Source: Platycnemis pennipes (lineage: Eukaryota; Arthropoda; Insecta; Odonata; Platycnemididae). From it: a stretch of DNA of 64,000 bases. The translations under genes were made by a program, and so were the position numbers. A model generated the notes under the pieces. That model did not search any database. It was given only the letters and a program-made list of their open reading frames with translations, and was not told the origin of the DNA. How positions within the stretch are numbered: the first letter of the stretch is position 1; each line of letters begins with the position of its first letter. Below are positions 25,102 to 37,697 of the stretch, piece after piece. The stretch lies in assembly GCA_933228895.1 (NCBI GenBank), contig OW121852.1:134039544-134103543 (forward strand), given 5' to 3'.

Positions 25102-28100
25102 TTAGCCCGTCTGCAGCTCAGTTAACTAAAATTTATGCAAAACATCCTAGTAAAATAAAAAAATCCACTTCTCAGGCTTCCATTAAAACTTGGATTCTTT
25201 CATCTGAATTCATTTCTCCCGCTGTTTTTTATCCAAAATTAATTATTTTGCCCGTCTGCAGCTCAGTTCACCAAAATTTATGCAAAACATCCTAGTGAAA
25301 TAAAAAAATCCACTTCTCAGGCTTCCATTAAAACTTGGATTTTTTCATCTGAATTCATTTCTCCCGCTGTTTTTTATCCAAAATTAATTATTTCGCCCGT
25401 CTGCAGCTCAGTTCACCAAAATTTATGCAAAACATCCTAGTGAAATAAAAAAATCCACTTCTCAGGCTTCCACTCAAACTTGGATTTTTTCATCTGAATT
25501 CATTTCTCCCGCTGTTTTTTATCCAAAATTAATTATTTCGCCCGTCTGCAGCTTAGTTCACCAAAATTTATGCAAAACATCCTAGTGAAATAAAAAAATC
25601 CACTTCTCAGGCTTCCACTCAAACTTGGATTTTTTCATCTGAATTCATTTCTCCCGCTGTTTTTTATCTAAAATTAACCATTTCGCCCGTCTGCAGCTCA
25701 GTTCACCAAAATTTATGCAAAACATCCTAGTGAAATAAAAAAATCCACTTCTCAGGCTTCCACTCAAACTTGGATTTTTTCATCTGAATTCATTTCTCCC
25801 GCTGTTTTTTATCTAAAATTAACCATTTCGCCCGTCTGCAACGCAGTTCACCAAAATTTATGCAAAACATCCTAGTGGAATAAAAAAATCCATCTCTCAG
25901 GCTTCCACTCAAACTTGGATTTTTTCATCTGAATTCATTTCTCCCGCTGTTTTTTATCTAAAATTAACCATTTCGCCCGTCTGCAGCTCAGATCACCAAA
26001 ATTTATGCAAAACATCCTAGTGAAATAAAAAAATACACTTCTCAGGATTCCACTCAAACTTATATTTTTTTAATCTGAATTCATTTCTCTCGCTGTTTTT
26101 TATCTAAAATTAACCATTTCGCCCGTCTGCAGTTCAGTTCACCAAAATTTATGCAAAACATCCCAGTGAAATAAAAAAATCCACTTCTCAGGCTTCCACT
26201 CAAACTTGGATTTTTTCATCTGAATTCATTTCTCCCGCTGTTTTTTATTTAAAATTAACCATTTCGCCCGTCTGCAGCTCAAATCACCAAAATTTATGCA
26301 AAACATCCCAGTGAAATAAAAAAATCCACTTCTCAGGCTTCCACTCAAACTTGGATTTTTTCATCTGAATTCATTTCTCCCGCTGTTTTTTATCTAAAAT
26401 TAACCATTTCGCCCGTCTGCAGCTCAGTTCACCAAAATTTATGCAAAACATCCTAGTGAAATAAAAAAATCCACTTCTCAGGCTTCCACTCAAACTTGGA
26501 TTTTTTCATCTGAAATCATTTCTCCCGCTGTTTTTTATCTAAAATTAACCATTTCGCCCGTCTGCAGCTCAGTTCAGCAAAATGTATGCAAAACATCCTA
26601 GTGAAATAAAAAAATCCACTTCTCAGGCTTCCACTCAAAATTGGATTTTTTCATCTGAATTCATTTCTCCCGCTGTTTTTTATCTAAAATTAACCATTTC
26701 GCCCGTCTGTAGCTCAGTTCACCAAAGTTTATGCAAAACATCCTAGTGAAATAAAAAAATCCACTTCTCAGGCTTCCACTCAAACTTGGATTTTTTCATC
26801 TGAATTCATATCTCCCGCTGTTTTTTATCTAAAATTAACATTTTCGTCCTTCTGCAGCTCAGTTCACCAAAATTTATGCAAAACATCCTAGTGAAATAAA
26901 AAAATCCACTTCTCAGGCTTTCACTCAAACTTGGATTTTTTCATCTGAATTCATTTCTCCCGCTGTTTTTTATCCAAAATTAATTATTTCGCCCGTCTGC
27001 AGCTCAGTTCACCAAAATTTATGCAAAACATCCTAGTGAAATAAAAAAATCCACTTCTCAGGCTTCCATTAAAACTTGGATTTTTTCATCTGAATTCATT
27101 TCTCCCGCTGTTTTTTATCCAAAATTAATTATTTCGCCCGTCTGCAGTTCAGTTCACCAAAATTTATGCAAAACATCCTAGTGAAATAAAAAAATCCACT
27201 TCTCAGGCTTCCATTAAAACTTGGATTTTTTCATCTGAATTCATTTCTCCCGCTGTTTTTTATCCAAAATTAATTATTTCGCCCGTCTGCAGCTCAATTC
27301 ACCAAAATTTATGCAAAACATCCTAGTGAAATAAAAAAATCCACTTCACAGGCTTCCACTCAAACTTGGATTTTTTCATCTGAATTCATTTCTCCCGCTG
27401 TTTTTTATCCAAAATTAATTATTTCGCCCGTCTGCAGCTTAGTTCACCAAAATTTATGCAAAACATCCTAGTGAAATAAAAAAATCCACTTCTCAGGCTT
27501 CCACTCAAACTTGGATATTTTCATCTGAATTCATTTCTTCCGCTGTTTTTATCTAAAATTAACCATTTCGCCCGTCTGCAGCTCAGTTCACCAAAGTTTA
27601 TGCAAAACATCCTAGTGAAATAAAAAAATCCACTTCTCAAGCTTCCACTCAAACTTTGATTTTTTCATCTGAATTCATTTCTCCTGCTGTTTTTTATCTA
27701 AAATTAACCATTTCGATCGTCTGCAGCTCAAATCACCAAACTTTATGCAAAACATCCCAGTGAAATAAAAAAATCCACTTCTCAGGCTTCCACTCAAACT
27801 TGGATTTTTTCATCTGAATTCATTTCTCCCGCTGTTTTTTGTCTAAAATTAATCATTTCGCCCGTCTGCAGCTCAGATCACAAAAATTTATGCAAAACAT
27901 CCTAGTGAAATAAAAAAATACACTTCTCAGGCTTCCACTCAAACTTATATTTTTTTAATCTGAATTCATTTCTCTCGCTGTTTTTTATCTAAAATTAACC
28001 ATTTCGCCCGTCTGCAGCTCAGTTCACCAAAATTTATGCAAAACATCCCAGTGAAATAAAAAATCCACTTCTCAGGCTTCCACTCAAACTTGGATTTTTT

Positions 28101-29100
28101 CATCTGAATTCATTTCTCCCGCTGTTTTTTTATCTAAAATTAACCATTTCGCCCGTCTGCAGCTCAAATCACCAAAATTTATGCAAAACATCCCAGTGAA
28201 ATAAAAAAATCCACTTCTCAGGCTTCCACTCAAACTTGGATTTTTTCATCTGAATTCATTTCTCCCGCTGTTTTTTATCTAAAATTAACCATTTCGCCCG
28301 TCTGCAGCTCAGTTCACCAAAATTTATGCAAAACATCCTAGTGAAATAAAAAAATCCACTTCTCAGGCTTCCACTCAAACTTGGATTTTTTCATCTGAAA
28401 TCATTTCTCCCGCTGTTTTTTATCTAAAATTAACCATTTCGCCCGTCTGCAGCTCAGATCTCCAAAATTTATGCAAAACATCCTAGTCAAATAAAAAAAT
28501 CCACTTCTCAGGCTTCCAATCAAACTTGGATTTTTTCATCTGAATTCATTTCTCCCGCTGTTTTTTATCTAAAATTAACCATTTCGCCCGTCTGCAGCTC
28601 AGTTAACTAAAATTTATGCAAAACATCCTAGTAAAATAAAAAAATCCACTTCTCAGGCTTCCACTCAAACTTGGATTTTTTCATCTGAATTCATTTCTCC
28701 CGCTGTTTTTTATCCAAAATTAATTATTTCGCCCGTCTGCAGCTCAGTTCACAAAAATTTATGCAAAACATCCTAGTGAAATAAAAAAATCCACTTCTCA
28801 GGCTTCCACTCAAACTTGGATTATTTCATCTGACTTCATTTCTCCCGCTGTTTTTTATCTAAAATTAACCATTTCGCCCGTCTGCAACTCAGTTCACCAA
28901 AATTTATGCCAAACATCCTAGTGAAATAAAAAAATCCACCTCTCAGGCTTCCACTCAAACTTGGATTTTTTCATCTGAATTCATTTCTCCCGCTGTTTTT
29001 TATCTAAAATTAACCATTTCGCCCGTCTGCAGCTCAGATCACCAAAATTTATGCAAAACATCCTAGTGAAATAAAAAAATACACTTCTCAGGCTTCCACT
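25102..29100 (+). repeat. 28-monomer tandem unit, copy 2
   Basis: It follows copy 1 directly. The junction lies at about 25,028-25,102: the left side reads TACACTTCTC, as at 29080, but continues with GGATTTTTTC and TTAGCCCG, as at 21,000-21,050, instead of TATA plus T7. The copy ends near 29,100, where the TATA plus T7 monomer takes over. The arrangement is the direct product expected from unequal exchange between two 28-monomer-offset positions. Confidence 0.92.
27534..27980 (+). repeat. Marker cassette copy (cgATcg version)
   Basis: CGATCG is at 27714, exactly 4,061 bp after the previous copy and preceded by the same GGATATTTTC change. It also sits 27,694 bp from the cassette at the window start, and the following sequence keeps that offset for about 5 kb. 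Confidence 0.9.
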
Positions 29101-32100
29101 CAAACTTATATTTTTTTAATCTGAATTCATTTCTCTCGCTGTTTTTTATCTAAAATTAACCATTTCGCCCGTCTGCAGTTCAGTTCACCAAAATTTATGC
29201 AAAACATCCCAGTGAAATAAAAAAATCCACTTCTCAGGTTTCCACTCAAACTTGGATTTTTTCATCTGAATTCATTTCTCCCGCTGTTTTTTATTTAAAA
29301 TTAACCATTTCGCCCATCTGCAGCTCAAATCACCAAAATTTATGCAAAACATCCCAGTGAAATAAAAAAATCCACTTCTCAGGCTTCCACTCAAACTTGG
29401 ATTTTTTCATCTGAATTCATTTCTCCCGCTGTTTTTTATCTAAAATTAACCATTTCGCCCGTCTGCAGCTCAGTTCACCAAAATTTATGCAAAACATCCT
29501 AGTGAAATAAAAAATTTCACTTCTCAGGCTTCCACTCAAACTTGGATTTTTTCATCTGAAATCATTTCTCCCGCTGTTTTTTATCTAAAATTAACCATTT
29601 CGCCCGTCTGCAGCTCAGTTCAGCAAAATGTATGCAAAACATCCTAGTGAAATAAAAAAATCCACTTCTCAGGCTTCCACTCAAAATTGGATTTTTTCAT
29701 CTGAATTCATTTCTCCCGCTGTTTTTTATCTAAAATTAACCATTTCGCCCGTCTGTAGCTCAGTTCACCAAAGTTTATGCAAAACATCCTAGTGAAATAA
29801 AAAAATCCACTTCTCAGGCTTCTACTCAAACTTGGATTTTTTCATCTGAATTCATTTCTCCCGCTGTTTTTTATCTAAAATTAACATTTTCGTCCTTCTG
29901 CAGCTCAGTTCACCAAAATTTATGCAAAACATCCTAGTGAAATAAAAAAATCCACTTCTCAGGCTTTCACTCAAACTTGGAATTTTTCATCTGAATTCAT
30001 TTCTCCCGCTGTTTTTTATCTAAAATTAACGATTTCGCCCGTCTGCAGCTCAGTTAACCAAAATTTATGCAAAACTTCCGTGTAAAATAAAAAAATCCAC
30101 TTCTCAGGCTTCCAATCAAACTTGGATTTTTTCATCTGAATTCATTTCTCCCGCTGTTTTTTATCTAAAATTAACCATTTCGCCCGTCTGCAACTCAGTT
30201 CACCAAAATTTATGCAAAACATCCTAGTGAAATAAAAAAATCCACCTCTCAGGCTTCCACTCAAACTTGGATTTTTTCATCTGAATTCATTTCTCCCGCT
30301 GTTTTTTATCTTAAATTAACTATTTCGCCTGTCTGCAGCTCAGATCACCAAAATTTATGCAAAACATCCTAGTGAAATAAAAAAATCCACTTCTCAGGCT
30401 TCCACTCAAACTTGGATTTTTTCATCTGAATTCATTTCTCCCGCTGTTTTTTATCTAAAATTAACCATTTCGCCCGTCTGCAGCTCAGTTCACCAAAATT
30501 TATGCAAAACATCCTAGTGAAATAAAAAAATCCACTTCTCAGGCTTCCACTCAAACTTGGATTTTTTCATCTGAATTCATTTCTCCCGCTGTTTTTTATC
30601 TAAAATTAACCATTTCGCCCGTCTGCAGCTCAGTTCACCAAAATGTATGCAAAACATCCTAGTGAAATAAAAAAATCCACTTCTCAGGCTTCCACTCAAA
30701 CTTGGATTTTTTCATCTGAATTCATTTCTTCCGCTGTTTTTATCTAAAATTAACCATTTCGCCCGTCTGCAGCTCAGTTCACCAAAGTTTATGCAAAACA
30801 TCCTAGTGAAATAAAAAAATCCACTTCTCAAGCTTCCACTCAAACTTTGATTTTTTCATCTGAATTCATTTCTCCTGCTGTTTTTTATCTAAAATTAACC
30901 ATTTCGCTCGTCTGCAGCTCAAATCACCAAACTTTATGCAAAACATCCCAGTGAAATAAAAAAATCCACTTCTCAGGCTTCCACTCAAACTTGGATTTTT
31001 TCATCTGAATTCATTTCTCCCGCTGTTTTTTGTCTAAAATTAATCATTTCGCCCGTCTGCAGCTCAGATCACAAAAATTTATGCAAAACATCCTACTGAA
31101 ATAAAAAATTACACTTCTCAGGCTTCCACTCAAACTTATATTTTTTTAATCTGAATTCATTTCTCTCGCTGTTTTTTATCTAAAATTAACCATTTCGCCC
31201 GTCTGCAGCTCAGTTCACCAAAATTTATGCAAAACATCCCAGTGAAATAAAAAATCCACTTCTCAGGCTTCCACTCAAACTTGGATTTTTTCATCTGAAT
31301 TCATTTCTCCCGCTGTTTTTTATCTAAAATTAACCATTTCGCCCGTCTGTAGCTCAAATCACCAAAATTTATGCAAAACATCCCAGTGAAATAAAAAAAT
31401 CCACTTCTCAGGCTTCCACTCAAACTTGGATTTTTTCATCTGAATTCATTTCTCCCGCTGTTTTTTATCTAAAATTAACCATTTCGCCCGTCTGCAGCTC
31501 AGTTCACCAAAATTTATGCAAAACATCCTAGTGAAATAAAAAAATCCACTTCTCAGGCTTCCACTCAAACTTGGATTTTTTCATCTGAATTCATTTCTCC
31601 CGCTGTTTTTTATCTAAAATTAACCATTTCGCCCGTCTGCAGCTCAGATCTCCAAAATTTATGCAAAACATCCTAGTCAAATAAAAAAATCCACTTCTCA
31701 GGCTTCCAATCAAACTTGGATTTTTTCATCTGAATTCATTTCTCCCGCTGTTTTTTATCTAAAATTAACCATTTCGCCCGTCTGCAGCTCAGTTCACCAA
31801 AATGTATGCAAAACATCCTAGTGAAATAAAAAAATCCACTTCTCAGGCTTCCACTCAAACTTGGATTTTTTCATCTGAATTCATTTCTCCCGATGTTTTT
31901 TATCTAAAATTAACCATTTCGCCCGTCTGCAGCTCAGTTCACCAAAATTAATGGAAAACATCCTAGTCAAATAAAAAAATCCACTTCTCAGGATTCCACT
32001 CAAACTTGGATTTTATCATCTGAATTCATTTCTCCCGCTGTTTTTTATCTAAAATTAACCATTTCGCCCGTCTGCAGCTCAGATCACCAAAATTTATGCT

Positions 32101-33070
32101 AAACATCCTAGTGAAATAAAAAAATCCACTTCTCAGGCTTCCACTCAAACTTGGATTTTTTCATCTGAATTCATTTCTCCCGCTGTTTTTTATCTAAAAT
32201 TAACCATTTCGCCCGTCTGCAGCTCAGTTCACCAAAATGTATGCAAAACATCCTAGTGAAATAAAAAAATCCACTTCTCAGGCTTCCACTCAAACTTGGA
32301 TTTTTTATTCTGAATTCATTTCTCCCGCTGTTTTTTATCTAAAATTAACCATTTCTCCCGTCTGCAGCTCAGATCACCAAAATTTATGCAAAACATCCTA
32401 GTCAAATAAAAAAATCCACTTCTCAGGCTTCCAATCAAACTTGGATTTTTTCATCTGAATTCATTTCACCCGCTGTTTTTTATCTAAAATTAACCTTTTC
32501 GCCCGTCTGCAGCTCAGTTCACCATAACGTATGCAAAACATCCTAGTGAAATAAAAAAATCCACTTCTCAGGCTTCCACTCAAACTTGGATTTTTTCATC
32601 TGAATTCATTTCTCCCGATGTTTTTTAACTAAAATTAACCATTTCGCCCGTCTGCAGCTCAGTTCACCAAAATTTATGGAAAACATCCTAGTCAAATAAA
32701 AAAATCCACTTCTCAGGCTTCCACTCAAACTTGGATTTTATCATCTGAATTCATTTCTCCCGCTGTTTTTTATCTAAAATTAACCATTTCGCCCGTCTGC
32801 AGCTCAGATCACCAAAGTTTATGCTAAACATCCTAGTGAAATAAAAAAATCCACTTCTCAGGCTTCCACTCAAACTTGGATTTTTTCATCTGAATTCATT
32901 TCTCCCGCTGTTTTTTATCTAAAATTAACCATTTCGCCCGTCTGCAGCTCAGTTCACCAAAATTTATGCAAAACATCCTAGTGAAATAAAAAAATCCACT
33001 TCTCAGGCTTCCACTCAAACTTGGATTTTTTCATCTGAATTCATTTCTCCCGCTGTTTTTTATCTAAAAT
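27695..33070 (+). repeat. Second copy of the 1-5,380 segment
   Basis: It matches the left edge of the window at +27,694 bp, including rare changes such as CACCATAACG and TTTTAACTAAAA. One difference is TTCACCCGCTG near 32466 (TTCTCCCGCTG in the first copy, near 4772). Its first 1.4 kb also belongs to unit 2 of the 4,061-bp tandem pair, so the two duplication events overlap here. Confidence 0.86.
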
Positions 33071-34820
33071 TAACCATTTCTCCCGTCTGCAGCTCAGATC
33101 ACCAAAATTTATGCAAAACATCCTAGTCAAATAAAAAAATCCACTTCTCAGGCTTCCAATCAAACTTGGATTTTTTCATCTGAATTCATTTCTCCCGCTG
33201 TTTTTTATTTAAAATTAACCATTTCGCCCGTCTGCAGCTCAGTTCACCAAAATGTATGCAAAACATCCTAGTGAAATAGAAAAATTCCACTTCTCAGGCT
33301 TCCACTCAAACTTGGATTTTTTCATCTGAATTCATTTCTCCCGCTGTTTTTTATCTAAAATTAACCATTTCGCCCGTCTGCAGCTCAGTTCACCAAAATT
33401 TATGAAAAACATCCTAGTAAAATAAAAAAATCCACTTCTCAGGCTTCCACTCAAACTTGGATTTTTTCATCTGAATTCATTTCTCCCGCTGTTTTTTATC
33501 TAATATTAACCATTTCGCCCGTCTGCAGCTCAGTTCACCAAAATTTATGCAAATCATCCTAGTGAAATAAAAAAATCCACTTCTCAGGCTTCCACTCAAA
33601 CTTGGATTTTTTCATCTGAATTCATTTCTCCCGCTGTTTTTTATCTAAAATTAACCATTTCTCCCGTCTGCAGCTCAGATCACCAAAATTTATGCAAAAC
33701 ATCCTAGTCAAATAAAAAAATCCACTTCTCAGGCTTCCAATCAAACTTGGATTTTTTCATCTGAATTCATTTCTCCCGCTGTTTTTTATCTAAAATTAAC
33801 CATTTCGCCCGTCTGCAGCTCAGTTCACCAAAATGTATGCAAAACATCCTAGTGAAATAGAAAAATTCCACTTCTCAGGCTTCCACTCAAACTTGGATTT
33901 TTTCATCTGAATTCATTTCTCCCGCTGTTTTTTATCTAAAATTAACCATTTCGCCCGTCTGCAGCTCAGTTCACCAAAATTTATGCAAAACATCCTAGTG
34001 AAATAAAAAAATCCACTTCTCAGGCTTCCACTCAAACTTGGATTTTTTCATCTGAATTCATTTCTCCCGCAATTTTTTATCTAAAATTAAAAATGTTGCC
34101 CGTCTGCAGCTCAGTTCACCAAAATGTATGCAAAACATCCTAGTGAAATAAAAAAATCCACTTCTCAGGCTTCCACTCAAACTTGGATTTTTTCATCTGA
34201 ATTCATTTCTCCCGCTGTTTTTTATCTAAAATTAACCATTTCGCCCGTCTGCAGCTCAGTTCACCAAAATTTATGCAAAACATCCTAGTGAAATAAAAAA
34301 ATCCACTTCTCAGGCTTCCACTCAAACTTGGATTTTTTCATCTGAATTCATTTCTCCCGCTGCTTTTTTTCTAAAATTAACAATTTCGCCCGTCTGCAGC
34401 TCAGTTCACCAAAATTTATGCAAAACATCCTAGTGAAATAAAAAAATCCACTTCTCAGGCTTCCACTCAAACTTGGATTTTTTCATCTGAATTCATTTCT
34501 CCCGCTGTTTTTTATCTAAAATTAACCATTTCGCCCGTCTGCAGCTCAGTTAACTAAAATTTATGCAAATCATCCTAGTAAAATAAAAAAATCCACTTCT
34601 CAGGCTTCCACTCAAACTTGGATTTTTTCATCTGAATTCATTTCTCCCGCTGTTTTTCATCTAAAATTAACAATTTCGCCCGTCTGCAGCTCAGTTCACC
34701 AAAATTTATGCAAAACATCCTAGTGAAATAAAAAAATCCAGTTCTCAGGCTTCCACTCAAACTTGGATTTTTTCATCTGAATTCATTTCTCCCGCTGTTT
34801 TTTATCTAAAATTAACCATT
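29100..34820 (+). repeat. Satellite continuing the 27.7-kb-offset copy, then a joined segment
   Basis: Up to 33,070 this follows the pattern of 1.4-5.4 kb. From 33.2 to 34.8 kb it carries the GAAATAGAAAAATTCC monomer (about 33276 and 33856), the CAATTTTTTATC monomer (34070) and GTTAAC types. The matching markers in the left copy lie further apart (8116 and 34070 differ by 25,954 bp), so about 12 monomers are missing here relative to 5.9-7.7 kb. No non-satellite sequence is present. Confidence 0.8.
30725..31171 (+). repeat. Marker cassette copy (cgCTcg version)
   Basis: CGCTCG is at 30905, 27,694 bp from the copy at 3211, so the cgATcg-to-cgCTcg spacing of 3,191 bp (22 monomers) is preserved in both places. 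Confidence 0.9.
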
Positions 34821-36520
34821 TAGCCCGTCTGCAGCTCAGTTAACTAAAATTTATGCAAAACATCCTAGTAAAATAAAAAAATCCACTTCTCAGGCTTCCA
34901 TTAAAACTTGGATTCTTTCATCTGAATTCATTTCTCCCGCTGTTTTTTATCCAAAATTAATTATTTCGCCCGTCTGCAGCTCAGTTCACCAAAATTTATG
35001 CAAAACATCCTAGTGAAATAAAAAAATCCACTTCTCAGGCTTCCATTAAAACTTGGATTTTTTCATCTGAATTCATTTCTCCCGCTGTTTTTTATCCAAA
35101 ATTAATTATTTCGCCCGTCTGCAGCTCAGTTCACCAAAATTTATGCAAAACATCCTAGTGAAATAAAAAAATCCACTTCTCAGGCTTCCACTCAAACTTG
35201 GATTTTTTCATCTGAATTCATTTCTCCCGCTGTTTTTTATCCAAAATTAATTATTTCGCCCGTCTGCAGCTTAGTTCACCAAAATTTATGCAAAACATCC
35301 TAGTGAAATAAAAAAATCCACTTCTCAGGCTTCCACTCAAACTTGGATTTTTTCATCTGAATTCATTTCTCCCGCTGTTTTTTATCTAAAATTAACCATT
35401 TCGCCCGTCTGCAGCTCAGTTCACCAAAATTTATGCAAAACATCCTAGTGAAATAAAAAAATCCACTTCTCAGGCTTCCACTCAAACTTGGATTTTTTCA
35501 TCTGAATTCATTTCTCCCGCTGTTTTTTATCTAAAATTAACCATTTCGCCCGTCTGCAACGCAGTTCACCAAAATTTATGCAAAACATCCTAGTGAAATA
35601 AAAAAATCCATCTCTCAGGCTTCCACTCCAACTTGGATTTTTTCATCTGAATTCATTTCTCCCGCTGTTTTTTATCTAAAATTAACCATTTCGCCCGTCT
35701 GCAGCTCAGATCACCAAAATTTATGCAAAACATCCTAGTGAAATAAAAAAATACACTTCTCAGGCTTCCGCTCAAACTTATATTTTTTTAATCTGAATTC
35801 ATTTCTCTCGCTGTTTTTTATCTAAAATTAACCATTTCGCCCGTCTGCAGTTCAGTTCACCAAAATTTATGCAAAACATCCCAGTGAAATAAAAAAATCC
35901 ACTTCTCAGGCTTCCACTCAAACTTGGATTTTTTCATCTGAATTCATTTCTCCCGCTGTTTTTTATTTAAAATTAACCATTTCGCCCGTCTGCAGCTCAA
36001 ATCACCAAAATTTATGCAAAACATCCCAGTGAAATAAAAAAATCCACTTCTCAGGCTTCCACTCAAACTTGGATTTTTTCATCTGAATTCATTTCTCCCG
36101 CTGTTTTTTATCTAAAATTAACCATTTCGCCCGTCTGCAGCTCAGTTCACCAAAATTTATGCAAAACATCCTAGTGAAATAAAAAAATCCACTTCTCAGG
36201 CTTCCACTCAAACTTGGATTTTTTCATCTGAAATCATTTCTCCCGCTGTTTTTTATCTAAAATTAACCATTTCGCCCGTCTGCAGCTCAGTTCAGCAAAA
36301 TGTATGCAAAACATCCTAGTGAAATAAAAAAATCCACTTCTCAGGCTTCCACTCAAAATTGGATTTTTTCATCTGAATTCATTTCTCCCGCTGTTTTTTA
36401 TCTAAAATTAACCATTTCGCCCGTCTGTAGCTCAGTTCACCAAAGTTTATGCAAAACATCCTAGTGAAATAAAAAAATCCACTTCTCAGGCTTCCACTCA
36501 ACCTTGGATTTTTTCATCTG
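34821..36520 (+). repeat. Partial, more diverged copy of the 28-monomer unit
   Basis: TTTAGCCCG near 34820 is 2,611 bp before CGATCG at 37431, against 2,612 bp in each of the two tandem units. It lacks several of their private changes (ATTATTTCGCCCG here instead of ATTATTTTGCCCG; CTCAGTTCACC instead of CTCAATTCACC), so it split off before the 21-29 kb pair formed. It runs into unit 1 of the next pair. Confidence 0.82.
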
Positions 36521-37250
36521 AATTCATATCTCCCGCTGTTTTTTATCTAAAATTAACATTTTCGTCCTTCTGCAGCTCAGTTCACCAAAATTTATGCAAA
36601 ACATCCTAGTGAAATAAAAAAATCCACTTCTCAGGCTTTCACTCAAACTTGGATTTTTTCATCTGAATTCATTTCTCCCGCTGTTTTTTATCCAAAATTA
36701 ATTATTTCGCCCGTCTGCAGCTCAGTTCACCAAAATTTATGCAAAACATCCTAGTGAAATAAAAAAATCCACTTCTCAGGCTTCCATTAAAACTTGGATT
36801 TTTTCATCTGAATTCATTTCTCCCGCTGTTTTTTATCCAAAATTAATTATTTCGCCCGTCTGCAGCTCAGTTCACCAAAATTTATGCAAAACATCCTAGT
36901 GAAATAAAAAAATCCACTTCTCAGGCTTCCATTAAAACTTAGATTTTTTCATCTGAATTCATTTCTCCCGCTGTTTTTTATCCAAAATTAATTATTTCGC
37001 CCGTCTGCAGCTCAGTTCACCAAAATTTATGCAAAACATCCTAGTGAAATAAAAAATCCACTTCTCAGGCTTCCACTCAAACTTGGATTTTTTCATCTGA
37101 ATTCATTTCTCCGGCTGTTTTTTATCCAAAATTAATTATTTCGCCCGTCTGCAGCTTAGTTCACCAAAATTTATGCAAAACATCCTAGTGAAATAAAAAA
37201 ATCCACTTCTCAGGCTTCCACTCAAACTTGGATTTTTTCATCTGAATTCA

Positions 37251-37697
37251 TTTCTTCCGCTGTTTTTATCTAAAATTAACCATTTCGCCCGTCTGCAGCT
37301 CAGTTCACCAAAGTTTATGCAAAACATCCTAGTGAAATAAAAAAATCCACTTCTCAAGCTTCCACTCAAACTTTGATTTTTTCATCTGAATTCATTTCTC
37401 CTGCTGTTTTTTATCTAAAATTAACCATTTCGATCGTCTGCAGCTCAAATCACCAAACTTTATGCAAAACATCCCAGTGAAATAAAAAAATCCACTTCTC
37501 AGGCTTCCACTCAAACTTGGATTTTTTCATCTGAATTCATTTCTCCCGCTGTTTTTTGTCTAAAATTAATCATTTCGCCCGTCTGCAGCTCAGATCACAA
37601 AAATTTATGCAAAACATCCTAGTGAAATAAAAAAATACACTTCTCAGGCTTCCACTCAAACTTATATTTTTTTAATCTGAATTCATTTCTCTCGCTG
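37251..37697 (+). repeat. Marker cassette copy (cgATcg version)
   Basis: CGATCG is at 37431. The distance to the next cgCTcg cassette is 2,900 bp (20 monomers), two monomers fewer than at 27.7-30.9 kb, which shows a loss or gain of two monomers between the lineages. Confidence 0.9.
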
